NCBI GenBank assembly: GCA_963720775.1
Contig: CAVRGR010000006.1
Coordinates: 124,001-188,000, forward strand
Direction: 5' to 3'
Length of the DNA stretch: 64,000 bases
DNA from: JAENVT01 sp963720775
GTDB lineage: Bacteria; Actinomycetota; Acidimicrobiia; Acidimicrobiales; Ilumatobacteraceae
The position numbers were made by a program, and so were the translations under genes. This document shows, one piece after another, positions 1 to 8,359 of the stretch; positions within the stretch are counted from its first letter, which is position 1, and every line of letters begins with the position of its first letter. Below the pieces are notes generated by a model. The model worked only from the letters and a program-made list of their open reading frames with translations, had not been told where the DNA came from and made no database searches.

Positions 1-2
1 CG

Positions 3-1181
3 TCGGACCACGCCGCGGAGTGGGGGGTGGGCGACGATGACGTCGAGGTGTTCCACGACCTCACGGACGACGACGAGCGGATGCTCCTGTGCCGTGCGAT
101 GGCGTGGCAGCGCGAGAAGTACGACGCCGGGTACGGCGCTCTCACGTGGCCGGTCGAGCTGGGTGGCGCAGGGCTGGGCGAAGAGTTCGGGGTCGCCTTC
201 GAGAACATGGAGGCCGGGTACGATCACCCACCGCACCACGAGACGTTCAGCGTGACGCTCAATCTCGTCGCTCCGACCGTCGCTCGGTTCGGCCAGCACG
301 AACTGCGTACCGGGCTGCTTCCTCGGCTCCTGCGCACCGAAGTGCTGAGCTGTCAACTGTTCTCCGAGCCGGGGGCAGGCTCCGATTTGGGCGCGCTGAC
401 GACTCGAGCCGATCGCGACGGTGACTCCTGGGTGATCAACGGGCAGAAGACGTGGAGCTCGGGCGCCCGCTTCGCCGAGTGGGGCGAACTCATAGCCCGC
501 ACCGACTTCGATGTTCCCAAGCATCAGGGGCTGACCGGCTTCATGCTCTCCATGGACGCCCCTGGCGTGACGGTTCGGCCGATCCGACAGATGTCCGGCG
601 GCGCGTCGTTCAACGAAGTGTTCTTCACCGACGTGCGGATCCCGGACTCACACCGGCTCGGCAAAGTCGGCGAGGGCTGGATGGTTGCGCTGGCGACACT
701 CGGATTCGAACGCGGATCCAGCGGATCCGGTCGCGGCGCCAGTACCGTCGGCGGCTCATTCGAACGACTTCTCGGTGTGGCCCGATGGCTCGATCGCACC
801 GACGATCCAGTGGTGCGACAGCGGCTGATCGACGTGTATGCGCACGAGCGGTTGCGCGAGTTCGTTGGCGCGCGGTCGCTGGCCTCCGCCGCCGACGGCG
901 GTCCCCCTGGGCCCGCTGGATCGATCGGCAAGCTGTTGTGGACGAAATCGATGACTCGGATCGGAGACCTTGCCGCCGAGTTGCTCGGACCGCGGATCAC
1001 CGCTGACACGGGCGAGTGGGGCACGTACGCATGGGCCAAGCAGGTGCTCGGTGCGCCGGGCTACCGGATCGCCGGAGGAAGCGATGAGATCCAGCGCGAA
1101 ATTATCGGCAACCGAGTTCTTGGGCTGCCTCCCGAGCCGCGTTCCGACAAGCACGCTGCGTTCCGAGATGTCCGTCGGTGA
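3..1181 (+). CDS. Acyl-CoA dehydrogenase (5' end cut by window edge)
   Basis: Flavoprotein that removes two hydrogens from an acyl-CoA thioester, passing electrons to ETF. The reading frame is open from the window edge through a GTG at 27, and the N-terminal helix usual in the family is missing, so the true start lies outside; the track start at 27 is probably not real. Visible family signatures are LSCQLFSEPGAGSDLG (flavin/substrate region), WVINGQKTWSSGA, and the C-terminal GGSDEIQREIIGNRVLGLP. Length visible is about 392 residues, close to a full ACAD. It sits just upstream of a GntR regulator and a second ACAD, so it is likely part of the same catabolic cluster. Substrate chain cannot be told from sequence. 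Confidence 0.9.
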   Translation, partial: SDHAAEWGVGDDDVEVFHDLTDDDERMLLCRAMAWQREKYDAGYGALTWPVELGGAGLGEEFGVAFENMEAGYDHPPHHETFSVTLNLVAPTVARFGQHELRTGLLPRLLRTEVLSCQLFSEPGAGSDLGALTTRADRDGDSWVINGQKTWSSGARFAEWGELIARTDFDVPKHQGLTGFMLSMDAPGVTVRPIRQMSGGASFNEVFFTDVRIPDSHRLGKVGEGWMVALATLGFERGSSGSGRGASTVGGSFERLLGVARWLDRTDDPVVRQRLIDVYAHERLREFVGARSLASAADGGPPGPAGSIGKLLWTKSMTRIGDLAAELLGPRITADTGEWGTYAWAKQVLGAPGYRIAGGSDEIQREIIGNRVLGLPPEPRSDKHAAFRDVRR

Positions 1182-1205
1182 CCAGGTTGGCGACGACCAG
1201 GTTGG
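1180..1205. repeat. Short direct repeat before the GntR gene
   Basis: The 11-mer GACCAGGTTGG occurs twice with a 15-bp period between the dehydrogenase stop and the regulator start. It could be an autoregulatory site, but it does not resemble the ATCATGAT operator seen elsewhere in this cluster. Seen directly; function is a guess. Confidence 0.3.
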
Positions 1206-1261
1206 ATGGAGCGTGACGTTGTGGTCGAGCAGCGACGAGTGCCGCCATGTAGCCTGCCGCT

Positions 1262-2032
1262 GTGCCAAAGCCGCGGACGACGATGAAGATCGTGGCCGGT
1301 ACCACTGTGTTGCGTCCGTTGAAGACTTCTGAGAGCGTTGCTCGCGACATCGTTCATTCCGTCGTCACCGGCGGCCTCGGCGAAGGCGACAGCCTGCCGG
1401 CCGAAGCCCGCATGCTCGAGCAGTACGGAGTCAGCCGAGAGTCATTGCGCGAGGGACTCCGCTTGCTGGAGGCCCAGGGGTTGATCACCCTCCGTCGTGG
1501 TCCCGGTGGAGGGCCGGTGGTCGGCACAGTCGACCCCGCCAACCTCGGCCGGGCCTCCACCCTGTACTACCACCTCGTCGGCGCCACCTATGGCGAGCTC
1601 TTCGAGGCCTGGGCGGTGGCGGAGGGCTACCTCGCCGAACGCGCTGCCCGTAACGATGACCGGTCGCTGGTACGCGCCACGCTCGAGCGGTACCTCGATG
1701 CCGATGAGGGCGACTTCGCGTCGCTCGAAGAGTTCGTCGCCCACCACACGGATTTCCACACGGAGGTCGGCATGCTGGCGGGGAACCGGGTGATGCAACT
1801 GTCGCTGATGGCGATCGGCCAGACCGTCACACACCACATCGCTTATACCGCAGATCCGCGTGATGTCGCCGACATCCTCCTGCACGACCATCGCGTGATC
1901 GCCGGTGCGATCATCGCCGGCAAGCCCATCAAGGCGCGCGATCAGATGCGGATCCACCTTGAGCAAGTGGCCGCGTTCTACGACCGCTTGTCGGGCGGCT
2001 CAGTTCTCGATCAGCTCATCGAATGGCGTTGA
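1262..2032 (+). CDS. FadR-type GntR transcriptional regulator
   Basis: DNA-binding repressor/activator of 256 residues. An N-terminal winged helix (about residues 20-90, with SLPAEARMLEQYGVSRESLREGLRLLEAQGLI, typical GntR helix-turn-helix) is followed by an all-helical FCD-like ligand domain containing metal-site-like His residues (HHTDFH near residue 160, HDH near 208). A GTG start at 1262 is used; an ATG at 1283 is an alternative that still keeps the HTH. FadR-type regulators usually sense an acyl-CoA or organic acid. The genes around it are acyl-CoA enzymes, and ATCATGAT palindromes at three promoters in the cluster make it the natural candidate for binding them. That pairing is inference. 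Confidence 0.9.
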   Translation: MPKPRTTMKIVAGTTVLRPLKTSESVARDIVHSVVTGGLGEGDSLPAEARMLEQYGVSRESLREGLRLLEAQGLITLRRGPGGGPVVGTVDPANLGRASTLYYHLVGATYGELFEAWAVAEGYLAERAARNDDRSLVRATLERYLDADEGDFASLEEFVAHHTDFHTEVGMLAGNRVMQLSLMAIGQTVTHHIAYTADPRDVADILLHDHRVIAGAIIAGKPIKARDQMRIHLEQVAAFYDRLSGGSVLDQLIEWR

Positions 2033-2049
2033 GGTCGCCTTTGGTATTT

Positions 2050-2092
2050 ATCATGATGAACTCTTGACAAGCGGTGTTCGTTCGGCTCTCAT
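2050..2092 (+). promoter_or_regulatory. Candidate GntR operator and promoter of the ACAD/ligase operon
   Basis: The perfect 8-bp palindrome ATCATGAT (2050-2057) lies 6 bp upstream of a TTGACA -35 box (2064-2069), with TCTCAT as a plausible -10 17 bp further on. The dehydrogenase GTG follows at 2129. The same palindrome-to--35 geometry recurs at 6966 and 17976, so the site is likely bound by the GntR protein encoded just upstream. Confidence 0.65.
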
Positions 2093-2128
2093 GGAGGCGG
2101 TCGAACCGTCAAGAGTGGGAGTGCTGTC

Positions 2129-3424
2129 GTGAGTTGGAATTTTGAAACTGATCCGGAGTTCCAAGCCGAACTCGACTGGGTCGACGACTTCGTGCGAAAC
2201 GAGGTCGAGCCGGTCGATCAGGTCGTCCACCACGCCTGGGACATGAAGGATCCCGTGCGCCAGGCGCTGATTCCCCCGCTCCAGCAGCAGGTGCGCGACC
2301 GCGGTTTGTGGGCGTGCCACCTCGGGCCCAGCCTCGGCGGGCCCGGCTACGGCCAGGTCAAGCTGGCCCTGCTCAACGAGATCCTCGGGCGTTCCCACAG
2401 CGCACCGATCGTCTTCGGTTGTCAGGCGCCCGACTCCGGTAATGCCGAGATCCTGGCTCATTACGGAAACGACGAGCTCAAGAAGCGGTACCTCGAACCC
2501 CTCCTCGCCCAAGAAGTCGTGTCGGCATATTCCATGACCGAGCCACGTGGTGGATCCGACCCCACCGGGTTCGTCACACGCGCCGAGCGCGACGGCGACG
2601 AGTGGGTGATCAACGGGGAGAAGTGGTTCTCCTCCCACGCCAACTTCGCTGCCTTTCTGATTGTGCTGGCGGTGACAGACGCCGAGGAGGAACGGCACCG
2701 GAAGATGTCGATGTTCGTCGTCGACAAGGAGACCCCCGGTGTCGAGATCGTCCGCAACGTCGGCATCTATGGACATCTCGAAGAGGAAGCAACGCATAGC
2801 TACGTGCGCTATACAGACGTGCGCATTCCGGCCGACCACCTGCTCGGCGGGCGCGGCGAGGGGTTCCTCGTGGCGCAGACCCGCCTCGGCGGCGGACGCA
2901 TCCATCACGCGATGCGCACGATCGGACTGGTGAAGAGCGCCTTCGATCAGATGTGCGAGCGCGCGCTGTCGCGGTCCACGCAGGGCGAAACATTGGCGCG
3001 CAAACAGCTCGTGCAGGCGATGATCGCCGACTCATGGATCCAGATCGAGCAGTTCCGGCTGCTGGTGCTGCGGACGGCATGGCTCATCGACAAGTACGAC
3101 GACTATCAGCGGGTGCGTGCCGACATCTCCGCCGTCAAGGCCGCAATGCCGAAAGTGCTCCACGACGTGGCCAGCCGAGCCCTGCAGATCCACGGCTCGC
3201 TCGGCGTGAGCCACGAAATGCCCTTCGCGTCGATGGTGCTCGAGTCGTTCCACATGGGCCTCGCCGACGGCGCCACCGAGGTGCACCAGATCACACTGGC
3301 GCGCGAACTGCTGAAGGGCTACACGCCCACGCCAGACCTTTTCCCCACGCGGCACCTCCCGAAGCTGAAGGCAGAAGCCGAGGCTCGCTTCGCCGATGTG
3401 CTGGCGCGCGCCGGCCGGGCTTGA
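2129..3424 (+). CDS. Acyl-CoA dehydrogenase
   Basis: Full-length 431-residue ACAD. N-terminal helical domain, then SAYSMTEPRGGSDPTGF and WVINGEKWFSSHA (FAD/substrate-binding beta domain), and the C-terminal signature MGLADGATEVHQITLARELL. Oxidises an acyl-CoA to the enoyl-CoA. The GTG start at 2129 follows the promoter/operator at 2050-2092. The stop codon lies within 20 bp of the start of the following acyl-CoA synthetase, so the two are almost certainly co-transcribed: the ligase would make the CoA ester and this enzyme would oxidise it. The family also includes enzymes for branched or cyclic acids; substrate is not determinable here. Confidence 0.93.
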   Translation: MSWNFETDPEFQAELDWVDDFVRNEVEPVDQVVHHAWDMKDPVRQALIPPLQQQVRDRGLWACHLGPSLGGPGYGQVKLALLNEILGRSHSAPIVFGCQAPDSGNAEILAHYGNDELKKRYLEPLLAQEVVSAYSMTEPRGGSDPTGFVTRAERDGDEWVINGEKWFSSHANFAAFLIVLAVTDAEEERHRKMSMFVVDKETPGVEIVRNVGIYGHLEEEATHSYVRYTDVRIPADHLLGGRGEGFLVAQTRLGGGRIHHAMRTIGLVKSAFDQMCERALSRSTQGETLARKQLVQAMIADSWIQIEQFRLLVLRTAWLIDKYDDYQRVRADISAVKAAMPKVLHDVASRALQIHGSLGVSHEMPFASMVLESFHMGLADGATEVHQITLARELLKGYTPTPDLFPTRHLPKLKAEAEARFADVLARAGRA

Positions 3425-3438
3425 GGTCGGATACACCG

Positions 3439-4980
3439 GTGGTTTCGACAGTCGTCGACATCATTCGAACGCAAGCCACCAGCGACCGTGCCGCGCTGGT
3501 GTTCGAGGAGCGCGAGATCAGCTACCGCGCCCTGGACACCCGTTCCAACCAGGCGGCACAGGCCATGCGCTCCGCCGGGGTGAACGCCGGCGATCGAGTG
3601 GCGTTCCTCGACAAGAACCGTCCCGAGTACTTCGAGCTGCTGTTCGGGGCGGCCAAGCTCAACGCAGTCTGCGTCTGCGTCAACTGGCGATTGGCACCTC
3701 GAGAGGTCTTGCAGGTGGTGACCGACGCAGCTGCGACGGTGCTGTTTGTCGGCAACGACCTCGCCGACCGCGTCGAGCAGATCGAGGAGCTGTTACCCGG
3801 CACGCGTGTCGTCTCGCTCGACGGTCACGACCGCTGGGCTGCGTACGAGAGCTGGATCGGTAAGTATCCAGCCGAGGATCCTGGCGTTCCGTCCACCGCC
3901 GAGGACATTGCCCTACAGCTGTACACGTCGGGTACGACCGGTACCCCGAAGGGGGCGATGCTCAGCAACCGCAACTTCTTTGCGATGGCCAAGGCGACTG
4001 CTCCAGTGTGGGGATTCCACCGAGCGATGACCAGCATCGGCGTGTCGCCACTGTTCCACATCGCCGGCACTGGATGGAACCTGATGGTGATGAGCTTCGG
4101 CGGGACGGTCGTGTTGCACCGCGAAGTCGATGGCGAGGCGATCCTGCGTGATATCGGGCGCTACCGAGTCACCCATGCAATCCTGGTGCCGGCAATCCTG
4201 CAACTGATTCTCGCTCGACGAAACCAGGGGAGCGCCGACCCTTCTTCGCTGGAGACCGTTGTCTACGGCGCTTCGCCGATCAGCGACCGCGTCCTGCTCG
4301 AACTGTTCGCCGCCTTCGATTGCAAGTTCATGCAGGGTTATGGGCTCACCGAGACAAGCGGAGCCGTCACCACGTTGCGCGCCGAAGACCACGACCCTTC
4401 GCGTCCCGACTTGCTGCGCTCGTGCGGTCAGCCGCTCGACGGAGTCGAGGTGCGCATCGTCGATCCGGAGTCGGGCGTCGATTGTGACGACGGTGGCGTC
4501 GGTGAGGTATGGATCCGCAGCGCTCAGGTGATGACCGGCTATTGGCGAAACCCAGAGGCAACCGCTGAGGCCATTGACGCAGACGGCTGGTTCCGTTCGG
4601 GCGATGCCGGCTACCTGCACGACGGGCGCCTGTATCTGCGCGACCGCGTCAAGGACATGATCGTCTCGGGCGCAGAGAACATCTTCCCGGCGGAGGTCGA
4701 GAACGTCGTGATGAGCCATCCTGGTGTCGCCGAGGTGGCGGTGATCGGCGTTCCTCACGAACGCTGGGGAGAGACGGTGAAGGCGATTGTCGTTCGCGCT
4801 CCCGACACAACGGTCACCGAGGCCGAGATCATCGCCCACGCGCGCGCCAACTTGGCGCACTACAAGTGCCCAACCTCGGTCGACTTCGTCGTCGAGCTGC
4901 CGCGAAATGCCACCGGCAAGGTCTTGAAGCGCACGCTGCGCGAGCCACACTGGCAGGGTCACGATCGTCGCATCGGTTGA
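3439..4980 (+). CDS. AMP-dependent acyl-CoA synthetase / ligase
   Basis: Member of the ANL superfamily that activates a carboxylic acid to acyl-AMP and then acyl-CoA; about 513 residues. Motifs in order: LYTSGTTGTPKGAMLSN (P-loop A3), YGLTETSGAV (A5), GWFRSGDAGYLHDGRLYLRDRVKDMI (A7-A8 hinge), and PRNATGKVLKRTLRE with the catalytic C-terminal lysine (A10). The long open frame begins much earlier (2953) but overlaps the dehydrogenase; GTG at 3439 with an AGG-rich stretch 12 bp upstream is preferred, TTG at 3421 being the alternative. Follows the ACAD at 2129 in one operon. Confidence 0.92.
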   Translation: MVSTVVDIIRTQATSDRAALVFEEREISYRALDTRSNQAAQAMRSAGVNAGDRVAFLDKNRPEYFELLFGAAKLNAVCVCVNWRLAPREVLQVVTDAAATVLFVGNDLADRVEQIEELLPGTRVVSLDGHDRWAAYESWIGKYPAEDPGVPSTAEDIALQLYTSGTTGTPKGAMLSNRNFFAMAKATAPVWGFHRAMTSIGVSPLFHIAGTGWNLMVMSFGGTVVLHREVDGEAILRDIGRYRVTHAILVPAILQLILARRNQGSADPSSLETVVYGASPISDRVLLELFAAFDCKFMQGYGLTETSGAVTTLRAEDHDPSRPDLLRSCGQPLDGVEVRIVDPESGVDCDDGGVGEVWIRSAQVMTGYWRNPEATAEAIDADGWFRSGDAGYLHDGRLYLRDRVKDMIVSGAENIFPAEVENVVMSHPGVAEVAVIGVPHERWGETVKAIVVRAPDTTVTEAEIIAHARANLAHYKCPTSVDFVVELPRNATGKVLKRTLREPHWQGHDRRIG

Positions 4981-4992
4981 GTCGTATCGCGC

Positions 4993-5823
4993 TCAGACGT
5001 CGACGAGCTCGGCCCGACCTCCCCGTACGACCCGCCAGGAGACAGGCCGCGGATACCACAACTGCAGCATGCATGGCGCCCGAAATGAGCGCCACTCACC
5101 CTCGGGAAGCCTGAGCCTGTCGAGCACAGCGAAGATCACGGCGGGGTGGACGCCGAGCGATGAGTGGCTGGCGTAGACCTCGATGTTCTCGGCCAGTGGG
5201 CCGGTCTCGTCGATGCAGGTCTGCCAACGGGCGACACCGTCGCGTCGCGAATAGATCGAGGTTGCGGGCACCGTCAGCTTCGGTCGCTCCTGCTCGGCGA
5301 TTCGATTGAGGTCGACGTCGGCATCGTGGAGGTGCTCGAACCGCTTCCAGAGGGGCATCGCCGAGCTGGTGTCGCCCTCGACCATGCGATACGGACTGCC
5401 CAGTGAGATGACTTGCCTGACGAGTTCGGGCCGTTCGCGAGCAAGCAGACGCGCGTACGTGCCGCCGAGGCTCCAACCGACGATGCTGACCGTGCGCTGG
5501 TGGCGCTCGGCCAACTCGCTGAGACGCGACCGGATGCCGGCAATGATGGCTTCAGTCGGGCCGATGTTGCGGCCGAGCCGCCAGGCATGGCTGGAGTACC
5601 CGTCACCACGGATGGACCAACGCAGAGGAACGGTCGACGCATCGTCGGCGGTGAAGCCGGGCAGCACGAGCACGGGATGGCCGTCGCCGCGGCCTGGTCG
5701 TCGCAGCAGCGGCGCAGCGGCCACGAACGCTGCCGCTTCCAAGGGCCACATCAGCTCCATCGCCCGTCGGCGGAGTGGTGGCGCGCTCACCGGACGGCGC
5801 GTGCCGCTCTCGCTGTCGCTCAT
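4993..5823 (-). CDS. Alpha/beta hydrolase
   Basis: Serine hydrolase of about 276 residues. The nucleophile elbow GWSLGG (GxSxG) is preceded by LVLPGFTADD (oxyanion loop), and an ASHSSLGVHP segment near the C-terminus offers the catalytic histidine. Start chosen at ATG 5823, because the apparent longer frame runs through the upstream gene. It overlaps the stop of the reductase by 4 bp (ATGA), so the two form an operon. Probably a thioesterase or ester hydrolase in the same catabolic route; substrate unknown. Confidence 0.85.
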   Translation of the reverse strand: MSDSESGTRRPVSAPPLRRRAMELMWPLEAAAFVAAAPLLRRPGRGDGHPVLVLPGFTADDASTVPLRWSIRGDGYSSHAWRLGRNIGPTEAIIAGIRSRLSELAERHQRTVSIVGWSLGGTYARLLARERPELVRQVISLGSPYRMVEGDTSSAMPLWKRFEHLHDADVDLNRIAEQERPKLTVPATSIYSRRDGVARWQTCIDETGPLAENIEVYASHSSLGVHPAVIFAVLDRLRLPEGEWRSFRAPCMLQLWYPRPVSWRVVRGGRAELVDV

Positions 5824-6863
5824 GCCGGGTCGGCGACGTGGAGGATCTGCTTGCCGAGGTTGCCGCCGTCGAACAGCCGTCGCAGTCCCAGCGGTGCGTT
5901 GTGCAGGTCCTCGAGAACGTCGTGCTCGACATGCAAGCTCCCATCTTCGTACCAGCCGAGCAGTGTGCGCCGTGCCTCGGTGAACCGGTCCTCGAAGTCG
6001 TACAACAGGAACCCTTCCATCCGCGCGCTCCGAGTGGTCAGGAGTTGGTAGTAGTACAACCCGACTTCGGGCCGTTCGGGGCGATAGCCGGTCGAGATCG
6101 ATCCGCAGAGTGCGATGCGACCGTGTTCGGCGACGTTGAACAGGACGGCGTCGAGCAGTGCGCCACCTACGTTGTCGAATGCGACGTTGTACCCGTTTGG
6201 CGCCAACTCTCGGAGCCGCTTGCGGACCTTGTCGTCGTAGTGGTCGACGCACTCGTCGAAGCCGGCAACCTCGTGCACCCAGTCTTGCTTGGCTTTCGAG
6301 CCGGCCGTGCCGATCACCCGTCCGGCGCCCAGGTTGCGGGCTACTTGGCCGGCCACTGACCCGGTGGCGCCCGCCGCAGCGGTGACCACGACGGTGTCGC
6401 CTTCGACGGGCTGACCGATGTAGCGCATTCCGAAGTAGGCGGTCATCCCGGTGACACCCGCAACGCTGAGCATCAACTTCGGGTCGCGGACCTCGGAAGG
6501 GATCGGAGCCAGCTCGGTCGGCGGATTGGAGTCGTGAGTCAGGTCGAGCAAGGCATGCGTCTGCCAATTCAGCGTGCCGTGAACGAACTGGCCGGACACG
6601 AAGTCGGGATGCGCAGACTCGATCACCTGACCGACACCCCATGACCGCATCACCTCGCCGATGGCCACGGGCGGGATGTACGACCGAACGTCGTTGAGCC
6701 AGCCGCGCTGGGCGGGCTCGAACGACAGCCACAGCGTGCGCACGAGGACTTGTCCATCGGCAGGAGCGGCAACAGGTACTTCGACGAGCTCGAAGCTGTC
6801 GTCGGTGACGACGCCGGCCGGGCGGGCACGGAGCACGAGCTGGTGGTTCACGTCGGCGCGCAT
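5820..6863 (-). CDS. NADP-dependent oxidoreductase, zinc-independent MDR family (CurA/PTGR-like)
   Basis: 347 residues. The medium-chain reductase fold lacks the structural zinc cysteines; the Rossmann motif is AAAGATGSVAGQVARNLG with a GTAGSKAKQDW segment typical of NADPH-dependent enone/alkenal reductases. The family reduces alpha,beta-unsaturated ketones or acyl compounds. Transcribed away from the CoA-transferase operon, with the ATCATCATGATGAT operator in the shared intergenic region, and translationally coupled to the downstream hydrolase. Confidence 0.88.
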   Translation of the reverse strand: MRADVNHQLVLRARPAGVVTDDSFELVEVPVAAPADGQVLVRTLWLSFEPAQRGWLNDVRSYIPPVAIGEVMRSWGVGQVIESAHPDFVSGQFVHGTLNWQTHALLDLTHDSNPPTELAPIPSEVRDPKLMLSVAGVTGMTAYFGMRYIGQPVEGDTVVVTAAAGATGSVAGQVARNLGAGRVIGTAGSKAKQDWVHEVAGFDECVDHYDDKVRKRLRELAPNGYNVAFDNVGGALLDAVLFNVAEHGRIALCGSISTGYRPERPEVGLYYYQLLTTRSARMEGFLLYDFEDRFTEARRTLLGWYEDGSLHVEHDVLEDLHNAPLGLRRLFDGGNLGKQILHVADPA

Positions 6864-6926
6864 CTGGTCCTCCTCGCTGGATCACCTCTGGAAATAGTGC
6901 GGGCGATCGAAAGCTTACACCGATAC

Positions 6927-6933
6927 ATCATGA
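6927..6933. promoter_or_regulatory. Possible half-site of the GntR operator
   Basis: An ATCATGA sequence lies between the divergent reductase and CoA-transferase genes, about 33 bp from the full palindrome at 6966. It is placed where it could affect the leftward promoter. Only seven bases match, so this is weak. Confidence 0.35.
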
Positions 6934-6965
6934 GGATTGCTCCTGCTGGACGCCAAGCGAAGGAA

Positions 6966-7011
6966 ATCATCATGATGATCTCTTGACTTTACCGATCGCC
7001 GTGCTTACGAT
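6966..7011 (+). promoter_or_regulatory. Candidate GntR operator and promoter of the CoA-transferase operon
   Basis: A perfect 14-bp palindrome ATCATCATGATGAT (6966-6979) stands 3 bp upstream of TTGACT (6983-6988). With the ideal 17-bp spacer, TACGAT (7006-7011) follows as -10. This is the best-formed promoter in the cluster. The operator touching the -35 box from upstream suggests direct control of RNA polymerase binding. Confidence 0.72.
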
Positions 7012-7060
7012 GCGAATTGCCCACTCCCACCCCCCGTGCGGCCGTGATGACTTGGTGGCC

Positions 7061-8359
7061 ATGACACTCTTTCCTACCGATCCTTCCCGCAGGCCCAGGG
7101 CCCGCCGTGGTCCGTTGGCGGGTGTGCGCGTCACCGATTTCTGCTGGATGGTGGTCGGTGCGTTGGCCACCCGACTGCTCGCCGACTTCGGCGCGGAGGT
7201 GATCCGCATCGAAGACCGCAACCGGCTCGACATGCCGCGCCGCCTGCCGTTGTACAAGGGCGGTCGGGTCCGGTCATACGGTGAAGAGGACGCCAAACCC
7301 GACCCAAACAACGGCGGCATGTTCAACAACTGCAACCGCAACAAGCTGGGTATGACCGTCAACATGCGCGATCCAAAGGGGCGCGAGCTCGTCGAGCGGT
7401 TGATCGCCGAGAGCAGCGTCGTGACGGAGAACTTCGCGCCGGGTGTGATGGAGCGTTGGGGGCTCACCGAGGATCACGTTCGGAAGTTGCGTCCCGACGT
7501 GATCTACGCCCGGATGAGCGGCTTCGGGCACAGCGGCCCATACGCCGACTACCGCAGCTACGGCCCGGTTGTGCAGGCCGCATGCGGTCTGTCGTACATC
7601 AGTGGCCTTCCGGGACGCGAGCCGTCGGGGTGGGGGCTGTCGTACATGGACAACCAAGCGGCCTATTACAACTCGTGTGCGCTCATGATGGCGATTCTGG
7701 CGCGCAACGTCAGCGGACTGGGCACCGACATCGACGTCTCTGCGGTCGAGGCCGGCGTGGAACTGCTCGGCCCGGTACTGCTCGACGTAGAGGCCAACGG
7801 TCGCACAACCCGGCGCCCTGACTATCCCACCGGCAACCGCCTCGAACATCCTCACGCCGCCCCCCATGGGGTGTACCCGGCTGAAGGCAAGGATCGTTGG
7901 GTTGCGATCGCTGTGTTCGACGACCACGAGTGGGCGGGCTTTACAACTGTGGTCGACTCTCCGATGTGGGCCGACGTTCGCTTTGCCACCCAAGAAGGTC
8001 GGTTTGCTCACCAGGACGACCTTGACCGCGAGATCGCCGCCTTGACCAGCGGCCGCAACTGCCACGAGCTGATGCATGAACTACAAGCCGCGGGCGTGCG
8101 CGCCGGCTCGGTGCAGAACGCAGAAGACGTCAACGAGCACGATCCGCAGATGGCTCACCGCGACGTGTTCTTCGAGCTCGATCATCCGGTCATCGGCGAA
8201 GCCCGGTTCGAGGGCGTCCCGTTCACGGCTTCGCAGTTCGCGCCCGATCATTGGCGCTCGGCGCCGTTGCTCGGAGAAGACAACGAGTACGTCCTCGGCA
8301 CGATCCTTGGTCTGAGCGCCGACGAGATCGCCGACCTGGTGGATCGGGGGGTGATCTGA
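7061..8359 (+). CDS. Class III CoA-transferase (CaiB/BaiF family)
   Basis: About 432 residues. Family features: GVRVTDFCWMVVGALATRLLADFGAEVIRIE at the N-terminus, the NMRDPKGRELVERLI and VTENFAPGVMERWGL segments, and the GFGHSGPYADYRSYGPVVQAACG signature. It transfers CoA between carboxylates through an enzyme-aspartyl intermediate. The frame is open upstream to 6983, but that would overlap the promoter; ATG 7061 (or GTG 7055) fits the expected N-terminus. First gene of the operon driven from 6983-7011; its stop directly abuts the next CoA-transferase. Confidence 0.92.
   Translation: MTLFPTDPSRRPRARRGPLAGVRVTDFCWMVVGALATRLLADFGAEVIRIEDRNRLDMPRRLPLYKGGRVRSYGEEDAKPDPNNGGMFNNCNRNKLGMTVNMRDPKGRELVERLIAESSVVTENFAPGVMERWGLTEDHVRKLRPDVIYARMSGFGHSGPYADYRSYGPVVQAACGLSYISGLPGREPSGWGLSYMDNQAAYYNSCALMMAILARNVSGLGTDIDVSAVEAGVELLGPVLLDVEANGRTTRRPDYPTGNRLEHPHAAPHGVYPAEGKDRWVAIAVFDDHEWAGFTTVVDSPMWADVRFATQEGRFAHQDDLDREIAALTSGRNCHELMHELQAAGVRAGSVQNAEDVNEHDPQMAHRDVFFELDHPVIGEARFEGVPFTASQFAPDHWRSAPLLGEDNEYVLGTILGLSADEIADLVDRGVI

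Noticed and set aside
524..1268. Long minus-strand frames inside the first dehydrogenase
   Set aside because: High-GC shadow frames with low-complexity Arg/Pro/Ala content and no domain.
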